Positions 10,428-22,572 are shown, counted from the stretch's first letter. The stretch is DNA of 64,000 nucleotides from Diadema setosum (GCA_033980235.1 CM067072.1:24599692-24663691), one strand, 5' to 3'. Notes: generated by a model from the letters alone, not told the origin. Numbers and translations are program-made.

Positions 10428-11788
10428 GCAAGCTACAACTCCACGTGGTATCTAACGAGACTGGGTTCAGCGATTAACAAAGCTGGTTCTTATGTGACAC
10501 ATAGCTGGCTCACCCACAAATCACCTCTAGTAATGCCTGCCTGGGACAGCAGGCATACACATTATCTTTATGCATGGGACTAATGGAAGTAGCCAACCCT
10601 TCTGTACCTGAGGAAGGGTGTTCTTCTGCATTTGTTTTCTATCAGATATCATTTGATAAGGATGACAACGGTGATGAATATCGAGATGAGAATGGAGCTT
10701 CCAAAAATGCAGATATTTTGGTATTACCTTGTTGTTGGTTATTAAACTATGTGGTCGAGTATGAGAATTCACTTTGTGAACACACCAAGCTACTTCATGT
10801 GTTAATGTGTTGAACATTGCATGTATTTTTCACAAAATATAGGCCACATTGATTTGAAGGTATCATTTACTCTCCCTTTTTCACTCTCTTTCTTTAAAAA
10901 GACTTAAAAAAAAATGAAACAACGATTGGAACATCAAAGAACCATTGTGATTTCACTGTGGCTAATCTTAATATCAAGTGGTGTACGTGTATGATAGTTT
11001 TGTATGAACACTTCATATCCAATGTTTTGGTGGGTAACTTGCATGATGTCAATGAAAACACTTGATGTCAGTTGGAGTTTAAATAGAATCAGATTAAAGC
11101 AGCCACTGGCTCTTATCCCTCACCACTTTCTGTACAGTGGTCAAGCGAATGGTGATCACAGTTCATTTAGAGAGAAATGCTAAAAAGAGTCCTATGACAG
11201 GGCTCTGCACAAACATTTTTTCCTGGGGCCTGTTTGGGCCACTAAAATCTTTGAATTTTAAAATTTTGGTGGCCCTAAATAAAAAGAAAAATAAGATTGA
11301 ACTTTGAATTCAAGCTGCCCGATTCAGGCCACCAAAAGATAACCTTTATTGCAGTTTGGTGGCCTGACATAAGTTTTTAGTGGCCCTGGGCAACCAGGCC
11401 ACCATTTATGTCAAGGCCAGCCTAGATGCTATTCATTGTTTTGCATTCTACTCACCCTCACATAAATGTAATTGATTCAATGTGCTGTAACATTGTCAAA
11501 GCCAGAGAAAATCTGTGTGTAGGGTTGTGTATACAGGACAGTTTCTGTTTTGTGTATCTTTTTGAAGGCAAAGAATGACAGCATTTTCTGTTGATGTGCC
11601 TTCACAGTAATGAATCTAAGGCTTCAGGATATTCGTCTGTTATGAGGTAGTGAATTCAATGCCAATCATTGTGTTCTAGAATTGTTTCATTGTTTTCATG
11701 TTCATACTGAGTGAAATACTCTTACAACTGTAGTTTATCTAATCTGTCCAGAAATAGCAATCAAGAGAATAATCCATTCCATTACAGC

Positions 11789-11977
11789 TAGTGCACTCCC
11801 TTTATAACGTTTATGCACATGGTTATAATGAAATTCCGGTTTCAAGGAAGTAAAAGTTCAGGCCGCAACATTATCCGCTCTATGTATTTTTATTTATTTG
11901 TTCGGTCATAACAAAATTTTGATATAACAAAAGAAAACTGATGGTCCCTAGAACTTTGCTATAATGGGAGCCCACTG
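11789..11977. mobile_element. TA-flanked MITE, family C (copy 2)
   Basis: Left end TAGTGCACTCCCTTTATAAC; right end, reverse complement, CAGTGGGCTCCCATTATAGC, followed by TA. Shares ATTATCCGCTCTATG and GGTCCCTAGAACTTTGCTAT with copy 1. Non-coding. Confidence 0.75.
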
Positions 11978-12403
11978 TACTTGATATATTAGCAGCTTAC
12001 TCATCAAACCCATCGATCTTTGGAGCATTTTTGATTTGTTGATTTTATGTAGATACAATTTGGGTTTGCCTCAGCTCTGTAGGGCAGTGGTATGGTCTCC
12101 ATTCTGCTCAGAGCAGTATTGAGGGTCTCAGAAAAGTATGGTTTAATTTGTGTCTGCCAATCAGTTGAAAAGAATTTATATATTTATCTGTTCTCAAAAA
12201 AAAAAAGAAGGAAATTTGCCACAGGAAGAAGACTTTGATGGGTTTTGCATACCATAGCCAAGATTGCTGGCTGCACAATCAAGTCTGCCATTCAGAAAAG
12301 CTGTGGTCAGTTTGGATTTGTTCAATCAATATGCCAAAAGAGGCTGACAGATTGAATTATAAGTTGATCAACACTTCCCTCCTTGATGAATTTTACTGAA
12401 AAA

Positions 12404-12575
12404 CAGTCAACCTTGCTTACAACGTTGAATAATCGCCTTATAGAAAGTCGAAGATTTTTTCAAGTCGCTCTTCTCTGACATATTCTGTTGATTTTAATCC
12501 CTGATAAGTCAATTTTTTTCCAAGTCGAAGCTATTTTTTTAGTCCAAATAGATTCAACTTAGGCAAGGTTGACTG
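12404..12575. mobile_element. Short TIR element, pogo/Tigger-like
   Basis: Terminal inverted repeats CAGTCAACCTTGC are identical at both ends (right end GCAAGGTTGACTG followed by TA). Length 172 bp; no coding capacity. The interior has AAGTCGAAG words repeated in both arms. CAGT termini with TA are typical of mariner/pogo MITEs. Confidence 0.7.
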
Positions 12576-15525
12576 TAGTATGCTTTAGTTTTGTGTTCTG
12601 TTTGTTTTTATCAGAGTTAAAGCAGAAAACTCACTCAAAATAGTATGTGGGCAAAGTCTTCTTTGAGCCTTACAGCAACTGAGTACATGTATCAATTTCT
12701 ATGAATTCAACAGTCAGGTGCACAGTACGAACAGAGAGATGATAGAAGAAAGGGTATTTATCTTTTCTCACATTTTTTATCTCTGTCAATTATGTACATA
12801 AATACATCACATTCATGGTGTACAAGGGCTGCCTTGTTAATACTGATTAGAATTTCTCAGTGAGAATATGTAAATACTGTACAATACTGCTCTTGTGAAC
12901 CCAATAAAAAGTACAGATCAATAAGTACAAGGTACATCGTGTAGTACATATGTTCTTGTTTCCTTATACAGTGTATTTGAATTAATGCATTTAGATAACG
13001 CATTTAGATACAGTATCTCATATTGCATATAATGTGTACACACACGCACATACATACATAAATTATGAGTTAAAATAGGTTGTCACTTTGAAGTTAATTG
13101 GCTGTTGACAAAGAACACACAGAAAATGGACCCTAGTTTGACACACAGGAGGAGCTGCAAATAACTTTTATTTGGTCACACCTGACAAAAGATGAATGCT
13201 TTCACCATCTCAAACACACTGATAACCTTGGGGAAGTCCCCAGGTGTGTGTTGACTTGTTCCAACCTCCTAAAGAGATTTCAAACAGACGGCACCAACAC
13301 CATGCTGTGCTGTACATATACACAATCTTTGCCTGCCTAAAGTAAATTCAGTTGGAATTTTTTGACACTTTGCATGATGTGTCCACAACAAAAGAAGAAA
13401 CAAAGAGGTTTGAGAAAATATGCACAAATTTTGTTTTCTATGATATCACTTTTCATTTTATGAATATGGACATAAATGCAATGAACTTCCTGGATTCATG
13501 GAACCTGTCCAGTAATGCTAAAAAACAACAACAAACCCAAACAAAACAAAAACAAATAAAACAAAAACAAGACTAAAAGACAATAAGACAACCTCCAAGC
13601 AAACACACAAACAAAACAACAAAAACCTAAAACCAACATTGACTGTGTGTGCATTTGTACAGGGCAAAATTGTTGCTTGTTGCTATTCCCTTGAGAAGCA
13701 GCACAACAGTTTTATTATAATTGTTTTGGGAGCAGCAAAACTGAGTTCATGGGGGTGGTGGGGTGCAGGAGGTTCTGATCACAAATTGACCAAAAATTAT
13801 GTTCTACTGTATGTGTATGACATCTTTTTTCTGAAAACAGTTCTTGAAACACAAAATACAAGGGAACTTATTTGTTTTGTTGTTTTTTGTTGTTTTTTTT
13901 TGGGGGGGGGGGGAAGAGTAGGCTCTTTTCACAAAATAATTGTACTCATACATCTCTGAACAATAAATATTCACTTGCTCTCTGTAATCGCGGAGGACTG
14001 AAAATGCCTTCATTTCTCATTGTGTCAAATGTCTGTCTTGCACAAAAATATGAATCTGTGAGTAACATTCTCAAGTGATGTGTCAACCAAAACATTCTCT
14101 CCTGAAAAGCAAAGAAAAAACAGAAGGACAGTCTCTCACTCTGTGAAACTAAGAACATTTTACAGTTACTCTAAAGAGTTGCTCTCAAAAGTACCTCCTG
14201 TAAAAAATGATATTTGGTATTCAAAATACTGTGTATGTTTGCTTGTATTGTATGAGTACTCTACAAACGTGTGCTATACCTGCTAACAACAAAGCACTGT
14301 TGATTACCAATGATCTACCAGATATGACTTGGAATATTTCAGGTCTTCTCAAGGTGTTGGATATATCGTTATTAATACACATTAAAGTGAAAGGTTTATG
14401 AACCACAGCCATGATGAATAATCTTTTTTTTTTTTTTTTTTAAATTCAAACCAAGGCAACCCAGCCAAGTGTACCACAGATCATGTCACATCTATATTTC
14501 TCGCTATGATGTGAATGTTTGTACTTTCATAAGCACCTTGGGATGGAAATTTCATTACCTTAGAAATAAGCAAAAAAACAACAACAAAACAACAAATCAA
14601 TACCAATGATGAAAATTATAATATTGATGAATGCATGGCAAGAATTCACAATGTAGGTTTATAAAGTATACTACATACAAGTCACTTGCACAACATGCAG
14701 TGTCAAAGACAGTGCTTGACACACTGAAGACAGTAAGCTGCTTGTATAACACACATCCTCCTCAAACCTCACCATAAGATGTCTTAAGCGCCACGACAAA
14801 AAGGATATTAAAGTTTGCTTATTACTTTGCACTTTCATGGGCAGAAATATTATCTGCGTGGAATAAAAGTTGAGCCATCCCCTACTGCATGCACTGGAGG
14901 GCAGAGGGTGAGGAAAAACATGATCTTTCACATGTTATGCAGAATATGGCAACAGAACGAGAAAAAGAGAGAAAAAGACAGATAAACATACGGATAGAGA
15001 GAGACAGAAAGCTGGACAACCAAACAGAGAGAAAAAGAAATATATTGTAGCGAAATCGATCAATTCCGCTTTACGGCTATTATACTGTAGGCCAAGAATT
15101 GATTATTTACTATCGATTAAAGGAAAATGTGATCAATAGTATGTTTTTAAGGCTACGTCCAAAGTAACAATTTTGTTCAGTTTGCTGGACATTGGGGTCA
15201 CAAATAAGCTATGGATTCAGATAGAGGTAACAGATAGCAATATGTTGATACCCCATTAAAGTGCACCACGGACTGTTCAAGAAATATACCATGACTGAAA
15301 GAGTGGTCCTTGTTCTAACAACTGATGCAGCGCTGGTGAGTGTAATTTAGTGGTGATTGGCAGATAAGTTAGATTTTTGGTATGTGCTATGGAGAATAAT
15401 GTGCGAAGCTGGTATGCGAAACTGATGGTGGAGCCGGTGGTAGCTTCTTAGAACTGGTAGGCAAAGACCTGGTATCCTTGGTTGTATACTTCGACCAAGC
15501 AGTCCAATGCTGAAGCTCAGTCATC

Positions 15526-16253
15526 TTGAACAAAGTGCATCGTAGGCTCTCACCAAGACCAATCAATCATGACACGTTTGGCTACACGTGGTATCAAGAG
15601 GGAGATACATCATCAATGTGCACGGTTAGGCTCAGCAAGCTGGTGTTGGAAATGGAGGAAAAGAACATAGTTGAGGACCGAGAAACAAGCAGCCAGTGTT
15701 TTGACTTCCAGCAGGTACGCAGCCCGTTCGATAACACATTAGCACTCAATGAGCTGGCGGCAACAGAGGCAGCATGGGACGATTCCAAGGACTAGGGAGC
15801 GAGAAACCGTTACCTTGATTTACAGAAGAATGGAGTTACTACTGACTCTCTGTCAACCAATGACTGCAGCTTCAACGGTGGGAGACTGAGTCACCACATG
15901 ACCAGCATTCTTCCTTTGCTATCAGACATTGTGGAAATGAGCAAAGTTGTAACAGCTCATAAAAACCAAGACGAGTTGGGACTGTGAATAGTGGTAGACC
16001 TCTTGGTGTAGTCTCCTGGTGTGCATTCTGCAAAAATAATGGGGAAAGTGAGCAGGTATACGAGAGCCACCAGCTCAAGTCAAAGGATGGACAAACTACC
16101 TGCCCCATACTTCGGACATATACGTGTCCGATATGTGGTGCATACGGTGATGAGGCCCATTTCATTACGTACTGCTTGTCAAAAGAACAGCTGATAGAAT
16201 CTTCACAACCAGAGTCTGGAGCCACCAGTAGCATTAACCAGGCTGGGTCATAG
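15526..16253 (+). pseudogene. nanos: Nanos-family RNA-binding zinc-finger gene, apparently broken
   Basis: 16020–16175 encodes a complete Nanos finger: two CCHC modules with ligands C-A-F-C, ESH and TTC, then C-P-I-C, AHF and TYC, and the family words [14 protein letters not shown]. Nanos proteins bind RNA with Pumilio and protect germ cells by repressing mRNAs. Upstream, 15526–15795 is open but lacks an ATG at its start and ends in an in-frame TAG; 15796–15980 continues in the same frame to a TGA; the finger is in another frame, entered after about 15960. So one nonsense and one frameshift separate an N-terminal-like part from an intact finger. No introns are seen, as expected for many nanos genes or for a retrocopy. 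AATAAA follows at about 16573. It could also be a living gene with unrecognised introns, or sequence error. Confidence 0.72.
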
Positions 16254-16460
16254 TATAAGATTCCTTGGACATCTACAGTACCAGTCGTCGTCGGAGGTCT
16301 TCCGCACCTTGCCCGTGTGGTGCCGCACAACAGACGGCCCAACATATCATCCATGAGGGCCCCACTCTTGCCCCACCCACCAACCTGGTTCTTGAAAACC
16401 CAAATCTTGACACAGTTAGCTGGTTGCAGCGACTTGGTGATACTGCATAACCATCTCAAA
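16254..16460 (+). mobile_element. Non-LTR retrotransposon C-terminal fragment
   Basis: Frame 16265–16450 encodes CPCGAAQQTAQHIIHEGP followed by LDTVSWLQRLGDT. The C-x-C-G-x3-Q-T-x-x-H pattern is the cysteine/histidine motif found near the end of many Jockey/CR1-type ORF2 proteins. It directly abuts the nanos remnant. No reverse-transcriptase core is present. Confidence 0.6.
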
Positions 16461-16504
16461 CGAAAGAAGAAGATACTGGCAGCAGCATCACCAGAGTTCG
16501 GCAG

Positions 16505-16895
16505 CTGACACCAGAATGAGAAGTCGTTGAGAATGTGAACTGTGACAAATGCCAGTTTCCCACAAACCAGCAATAAAGACGCACACTTATGAGCGGGAAG
16601 GTTTTTGCAATAGATACAATTATCATTTGATTAACATTCGATGTTGCAAAGTGTGCCGATGGTCATTTACTTGTAGGGACTCGGTATAAACAGCACAAGT
16701 TTGATGCGCACACTCCGAAATTCAGATGTGATCGGTGTTCGTTCCAAACCCTGTACAAGAACTGGAACGACATGGAACGCACACCTCTGACGTAGCTCCA
16801 GGTCGGGTACACCTGAAGACCCCAGTCTATGCACCTGTAAAGACTGAGAAGGCACCAAAAACGAAAATCAGAAGCAGAAGCCAATCTCCCCAGTA
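16505..16895 (+). pseudogene. Decayed C2H2 zinc-finger fragments
   Basis: Short frames show NCDKCQFPTN at about 16538–16567 and HTPKFRCDRCSFQTLYKNW at about 16701–16765, with the H-T-x-K/P-F-x-C-x-x-C linker/finger pattern of C2H2 proteins. The expected zinc-binding histidines after the second finger are lost and stops intervene. No intact gene can be assembled. A poly-C run follows at 16897–16918. Confidence 0.4.
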
Positions 16896-16944
16896 GCCCC
16901 CCCCCCCCCCCCCCCCCATTTCAATCCCTCCCGATGAGTCCTGG

Positions 16945-17080
16945 GGGGCATTTCATGAAGCGTTCTGTCCAACAAGTTTGTTGGATGAATTTGCCCTCAG
17001 CCAATCAGATGCAAGGATTTCAGTAGCTTATAACAGTTTGTCAGAAAAATATCCGACCAAAATGCTTCATGGAATGCCCC
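16945..17080. mobile_element. 136-bp hairpin MITE with CCTGG duplication
   Basis: Ends GGGGCATTTCATGAAGC and, as reverse complement, GGGGCATTCCATGAAGC; both flanks read CCTGG (16940–16944 and 17081–17085), a likely 5-bp target duplication. The inner part also contains the palindromic AACAAGTTTGTT. Non-coding. Confidence 0.75.
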
Positions 17081-17085
17081 CCTGG

Positions 17086-18260
17086 AGAGGAGCAGCACCC
17101 CAGTAATGGACAAGGAAATCGACTATGACAACGGGACTTTTTGATTTGACATGCGGAAGGACTCGTTTGGTAATTGAGGACATGGCACAGGCAGTTGAAG
17201 TTTTGGAGACCAGTAAAATCAGGGTCCAAGTTTCACCAACTGACATAAAATTAGAGGGACTGGGTCAGCTATGTGAGGAGAAGTGGTCAACCTCATCGAC
17301 TATGTGAGTACTACCAAGATGCTGGTCCTGCGGCCTGGACGGATGTGGACCCGGAGGATGGAGCGATACCTAACTCCAAGTGGCTGGAGGTTCCTGGAGG
17401 TTGCAACAAATGCCCTCGAAGAAAAAAGGAACATACCACAGACCTCCAAACCTTTCTGCTTTATTTTTCTTTTTCCGCTTTTCCGCTTTTTTCTATCATT
17501 TTCCAAAAAAAAAAAAAAGATAGTAATAAATAAATTAGTGAAGAATTACATGTCTTTGACGATAGATGGCAGCATTAATATATTGAATGCGGAAGTGAGA
17601 TTGCGATATACGTACACACACTGCATGCACTGCATACACATACGACGCGTGTGCACATGTGCATAGCTTGTGTACGTTGATCGCACGGAGTTGCCTCGAT
17701 ATCCGACATCATTTTCCTAACAGAAGGCCGTCATTGATCCCGACGATGCTCTAAAAAGGACAAAATCATTACTTGTAATTTTATGATGTGTATTTTTGAT
17801 ACTGATGTTTGTTCGTTGTGATTTGAGCGATGTGATTAAGCCATAACTGATATTATCGAGCGAGTGCAGTTGCAGCTGCCTTCCTTCCAGCGGCGGCTGG
17901 AGTGAAACCCCGCTCACCCAGCGGGCCCGTCGCGCAGCGTTATGGTGTTTTGTACGGGTCTACCACCACAAAATGTTGATACTGCTCTTTGATATAATGG
18001 ATATTTTAACACTGATCATGAATTGATTAATCTTACTATGTTATTAAAAACAAAGCGTTTTTCTTGTTTGTTTGCTTGTTGTTGTTGTTTTTTTAATGCA
18101 AGTAGCAATAGAAGGATAATAACTAAATCATATCAATGCTAATTTAAAAGAAAAAGAAAATTTTAATTTGTTTAGTTAGCCCAGCCTGGCCTATTTGCAG
18201 GACCTCATTTCTTTCTCATTTCATTTAATTTTCTTTTTCCACATGCAGTTCTTGAAGAAA
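17086..18260. other. Unassigned sequence upstream of the hAT gene
   Basis: Two short + frames (17125–17307 and 17283–17430) look mildly protein-like but overlap in different frames and match no family I recognise; they may be another decayed gene. A poly-A run lies near 17503. The word CAGCGGCGGCTGG at about 17889 resembles a hAT terminal inverted repeat, but no matching right end was found beyond 21560. Confidence 0.3.
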
Positions 18261-19531
18261 AGATAACTGTTGGACATCATGCCAAAATCAAAACCACCAT
18301 CCAAGGAAAAGAAGCAATATCAGCGCCAACGCTATATATCAAAATATCACGAAGAATGGTCATGCCTTGGCCCATCTACAGTTGGTGAGAGCTATGCTCA
18401 TTGTAGTTCATGTGGATCAGATTTTTCGATCAGCCATGGAGGACGTGGAGATTGTGCTAAGCATGTATTGTCACAGAAGCATGTGAGGTTGGTCAACGCT
18501 GCTCGTTCCACTCCTAAACTGACAACATTCAGTGCTTTCAATGAGAAAGTTGATGTGACAAATGCAGAGGTATACATGACAGAGTTTTTAATTGAGCATA
18601 ACTTGCCTCTAGCTGTCTCCGATCATGTGGGGCCACTCTTGAGAAAGATGTTTCCAAGCAACAATGTGGCCAAGCAGTATCGCTGCGGTCAAACTAAGAC
18701 ACGATCGCTTGTTCGGACTTTAGCGAGAAATGCAGAGAGTGGTATCATAGATGTGATAAAGAGTAATCCATACAGCCTCGCTGCAAATGGCAGCACTGAC
18801 ATTGAAGACTTCAAACTGTACCCTCTGGTCGTGAAGTATTTTGATGAATCCCTTGGACGTGTCTGTACCACATTGATGTCTATGGTTGAGATTAAAGAGT
18901 CTACTGCAGCCAAGATTTTTGAAGGACTGGATCAGGAACTATAAAAGAGGTGTCAGCTGGAACAACTGTTTGTCATTTGGTGCTGACAATGCAAATGTCA
19001 TGCAAGGTACAAAGTCTGGCTTAGCATATCATCTGAAACAAGCACATGAAGACATCTACATGGTTGGTTGTGCATGCCATTTGATGCACATAACAGCTGA
19101 AAAGGCGGCTAAATCTCTGCCAGTGAACATTGAGGAGCTGCTCGTGGATGTTTACTTCTACCTTGAGAAAAGCAGTAAGAGGAAGTCAACATTGAAAGAA
19201 TTTCAATGTCTTCACAATGTAGAGGTACGGAAAATCATAAAGCATGTGAGCACACGATGGCTTTCCTTAGGTGTGTGCATCAATCAACTTCTTCAGCAGT
19301 GGCCTGCATTTCTTCAAGAAGGAAGTGTCTGGAACTGCACAGACAGGAAGCTCAAGGAAGAGAAATGCTGGTCCATGTTCTTCATCATCAGCACCTGCCA
19401 AAAAAACAAAATCAACTCAACCTATCACATGGAGAAAAAAGACCAATGCAGCAGTTATGTCAGATGCATCCACTAGTACATCAACCACAGTCGCATCCTC
19501 TAGCACATCCAACCAGGAAGACCTAAAGAAA

Positions 19532-19834
19532 GGAGCTGCTACTTCTAAGCAGGTTAGCACTGGTGTTACCAAGGGAACTGCTACTTCTAAGCAGGTTAGC
19601 ACTGGTGTTACCAAGGGAACTGCTACTTCTAAGCAGGTTAGCACTGGTGTTACCAAGGGAACTGCTACTTCTAAGCAGGTTAGCACTGGTGTTACCAAGG
19701 GAACTGCTACTTCTAAGCAGGTTAGCACTGGTGTTACCAAGGGAACTGCTACTTCTAAGCAGGTTAGCACTGGTGTTGCCAAGGGAACTGCTACTTCTAA
19801 GCAGGTTAGCACTGGTGTTACCAAGGGAACTGCT
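19532..19834 (+). repeat. In-frame 42-bp minisatellite, 7 copies
   Basis: Seven 42-nt units (19532–19825) plus a partial eighth encode GTATSKQVSTGVTK per unit. Units are almost identical: the first has GAA T for GT A T and the sixth has VAK for VTK. Because 42 is a multiple of three, several other frames are also open across the array on both strands; these are shadows. The low divergence suggests recent expansion. It lies within the broken hAT gene between the RW motif and the C-terminal half. Confidence 0.95.
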
Positions 19835-20736
19835 GTTGTGAAAAGCAAACCAGCTCAACCTCCCATATCATTTTTTGCAAAGAATCCATTGGTAGTAGCT
19901 TCAACTGCTGCATCCACAAATAAATCTTAAGTGGAATCACAGGGAAAGACATTCAGAGTTGATTCAAACAAGGTAGCATCTTCAACTAAATCTGTGCAAG
20001 GTGCAAAGAGGAAGCAGGCAGATGCAACAGGAAAAGAGGAGGCTAGAGAAACTGAAGGGGAAAAAATTGACTCTAAGCCACTGATAAGACCTCAACGAGT
20101 TGTGAGAGCACTCAGTGCAGAGAGTACAAAGCTTTACTGTCTGTTTTTATCTGCACCCATACCAGTTTTTGAGAAGGCAAATGTAACATTGCAAAAAGAT
20201 ACTCCATGCATACATGTGATGAGGAGTGTGCTTCTAGATCAACTGAAAGCTCTGTTCCTTCGGTTTATCACACCTGCTGCAATGAATGCATACAAAGACA
20301 ACTTGTATGAGCTTCCATTTGATGAGAGAGTGCATCAGAAAGATGATGAAGACTTGTTTGTTGGGGCAGCAGCAAGAGAGTATTTGCAAGCAAGTGAGAT
20401 GATTGACACATCAGCCTTCTTCAAGTCTGTGCGAAGTTACTACACTTCAGCTGCACAATATATGGTGAAGAAGTTCCCATATAAGGACCCTGTCATCTGC
20501 CATGCAGAGGTTGCAGATGTGAGGAAAAGAGAGGATGTAAACTTTGGGAGTGTCAGATACTTTGCTGAGAGATTCAGTTGCCTTGGTGTGAACTCCAGTC
20601 AGCAGATGGACCAGCTGGAGGAAGAGTTCTTAGCTTATCAAGTGGATGATTTGCCCAAAGAAGTGGTTGACTGCCCCCATGCTGATCAACAGTGGCATTT
20701 GATTGGACAGCTCAAAGATCTGAACATGAAGATTAA

Positions 20737-21255
20737 AGGGAAGACAAACCCAAAGAGCAATGTGGATTGAGTGAAAGCAGTAACATTAGTAGAACACATC
20801 AGTGAAAGTTTGAGGAAAATCGGACAATCGATGCAAAAGTTATGAATTTTTAAAGTTTTGGTGTTGGAACCGCTGGATGAGGAGACTACTAGAGGTTATG
20901 ACGTATGAGAGGACCACAATATAAAGGAAATATAAAAGGAATTCCACAAAAATTCACTTTTCTAGCAAAATGAAAGAGTTCTTGACTAACCGCTTTCAGA
21001 AAGCAGGGGAAATAAGTGCTACCCCTAACATATGTCAGTATCAAGTTGATGGAATATGTAATTTTCATTATATTGTAGTCCACTCATACGTCATAACCTC
21101 TAGTAGTCTCCTTACCCAGCAGTTGCAACACCAAAACTTTAAAAATTCATAACTTTTGCATCGATTGCCCGATTTTCCTCAAATTTTCACTGATGTGCTC
21201 TATTAATATTACTGCTTTCACTCAATCCACATTGCTCTTTGGGTTTACTTTCCCT
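20737..21255. mobile_element. Foldback MITE, family A (copy 2), inserted in hAT gene at TTAA
   Basis: Flanked by TTAA at 20733–20736 and 21256–21259. Ends AGGGAAGACAAACCCAAAG and, as reverse complement, AGGGAAAGTAAACCCAAAG. Arms of about 190 nt are inverted repeats and match the element at 3430–4034. Removing the element with one TTAA rejoins the hAT frame as LNMKI–KYPSLSQ without loss or gain, which proves insertion into coding DNA. No ORF of its own. Confidence 0.93.
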
Positions 21256-21560
21256 TTAAGTACCCTTCTCTCTCACAACTTGTGAAAGCAGCCTTAGTAC
21301 TTTTCCACAGCAATGCTGATTGTGAGAGAGTGTTTAGCTTTGTGACCAAGGCAAAGACAAAATTCAGAGCCAGTATGACCACTGAAACACTAGGAGACAT
21401 TCTTATACAGAAGTACTACATGCTCTCCAGAGGTACAGTGTGCTATGAGCAGACACATCCTACTGCATTGCTCCAGCAGTGTAAGAAGGCAACCTACATA
21501 GATCTTCAGGAACAAAAAAAATCAGAGGAGGAGGTTGCTGGTACCTCTGGTTCAAGATAA

Positions 21561-22560
21561 GATTGGTATGGATTTCAAAATATTGTATCCTTTTGTTCAG
21601 ATATCAATTTATCTTTTCAAGTTCTGTGTTACCTTAGACTACATGGAACCCACTAAATGCTGTTGTGTTTTTTGTTGCATTTCTAACCCTTTTCATTGTT
21701 TTTTCCCCCTCTCTTTAGGTTCTCCTGGATTTTTAAAAATCCAGTTTGAAACTTCTTGAAACAATCCCTTAATTGCATGTAAATGTGCCCAACATCAAGA
21801 TGTGTGTTGGGTAGCTGCATGATGCATATTATTGTATCTCAATAAGCCAGGCATTTCGCGACGTGACACAAAGTTTGATGACCCGCGCAAATCATTAGGA
21901 ATTCTGAAATTCAAATGTTGGGAGGTTTGATACCAGGACTTATAAGTGTGAGCATACATCGACAACGATTAGTACATAATAATTAGTTCATAATAAAGAC
22001 ACTGAATTGTGGTGCATTAATTGGGCATTTATCCAGAATAAAACATGGTTATACATTCTGAGTTAACTATTGTTGAAAAGAATTGTGTTATGGTATTGAA
22101 GTTTACGTATGTCCATAAGAATGGTGTGTGCTAAGCAAGGTACATCCACTGGACTATATAAGACTAGAAAGTTGAAGCGGTAGGAGGAATAATTCGGTCC
22201 AACAAATAGCAAAGTTTTCACAGAATTATTAAGAGATATCAGGGGTTGGTAAAATCAAAAATTTGGTAGATTCCATAACAATAATTAGTATCAATATAGA
22301 CAGAAAAGAAAGAAAGATAAATAGCAAAACAGACAGACAGACAGGCAGACAGACAGACAGAGATAGTTGGCTACACAGACAGAGAAAGAGAGGGAAAGAG
22401 AGAGAGAGTTGCCAAAGAAAAAGAAAAAAGAAAAAAAAAGCCATGCAACTCTGCCAGTAAGGTGTCTAATTTTAAGACAAATACATTGAGATGCCTTGAG
22501 ATTCCTTGATTGCCATGCCAAAGTATGCATCAGAAGGATATGGTGGTCTAAGACGACAGT
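21561..22560. other. Non-coding stretch after the hAT gene
   Basis: AT-rich DNA with no supported gene. 22310–22440 contains (CAGA)n and purine-rich simple repeats. No right-end terminal repeat of the hAT element was recognised here. Confidence 0.4.
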
Positions 22561-22572
22561 GGTATCAAACTA

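Larger units (their letters stand above)
10428..15490. other. Intergenic DNA between HMGXB4 and the nanos remnant
   Basis: Probable HMGXB4 3'-UTR in its first part, then intergenic DNA. Small MITEs are listed separately. Around 11195–11410 is a repeat-like stretch with several copies of GGCCACCAAA-type words. 13520–13630 is AAACA-rich simple sequence; 13895–13912 is a G run. Several AATAAA hexamers occur (for example about 12901), so the poly-A site cannot be fixed. Open frames here have no protein-like features. Confidence 0.5.
18279..21560 (+). pseudogene. hAT-superfamily transposase gene, broken and interrupted
   Basis: Begins at ATG 18279 (MPKSKPPSKEKKQYQ). The N-terminal part has a BED/TTF-like finger (C-S-S-C, then HVLSQKHVR) and DIEDFKLYPLVVKYFDE; the middle has SFGADNANVMQGTKSG, CHLMHITAEKAA and STRWLSLG; the C-terminal part has HSNADCERVFSFVTKAKTKF, the hAT dimerisation/catalytic-Glu block. 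This order is that of hAT transposases, which cut and paste their element or are domesticated as ZBED-type genes. Lesions: a +1 frameshift near 18940, a second frameshift near 19315, an in-frame TAA at 19928–19930, and a 519-bp MITE at 20737. The frame resumes exactly after the MITE. A 7-copy 42-bp minisatellite lies in a serine/threonine/lysine-rich insert. Unlikely to make a full protein unless lesions are introns or sequence errors. Confidence 0.82.

Noticed and set aside
11195..11410. Possible foldback with GGCCACCAAA words
   Set aside because: Words recur in both orientations, but no consistent terminal inverted repeats were found.
17125..17666. Three short overlapping + frames
   Set aside because: Mutually incompatible frames, no start context, splice signals or family resemblance; kept only as unassigned sequence.
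17887..17940. hAT-like terminal repeat CAGCGGCGGCTGG upstream of the transposase
   Set aside because: No matching inverted end or 8-bp duplication was found downstream.
19417..19858. Overlapping frames on both strands across the 42-bp repeats; CRISPR-like look
   Set aside because: The 42-bp units are contiguous with no spacers and only one frame continues the transposase; a CRISPR is also not expected in animal DNA.
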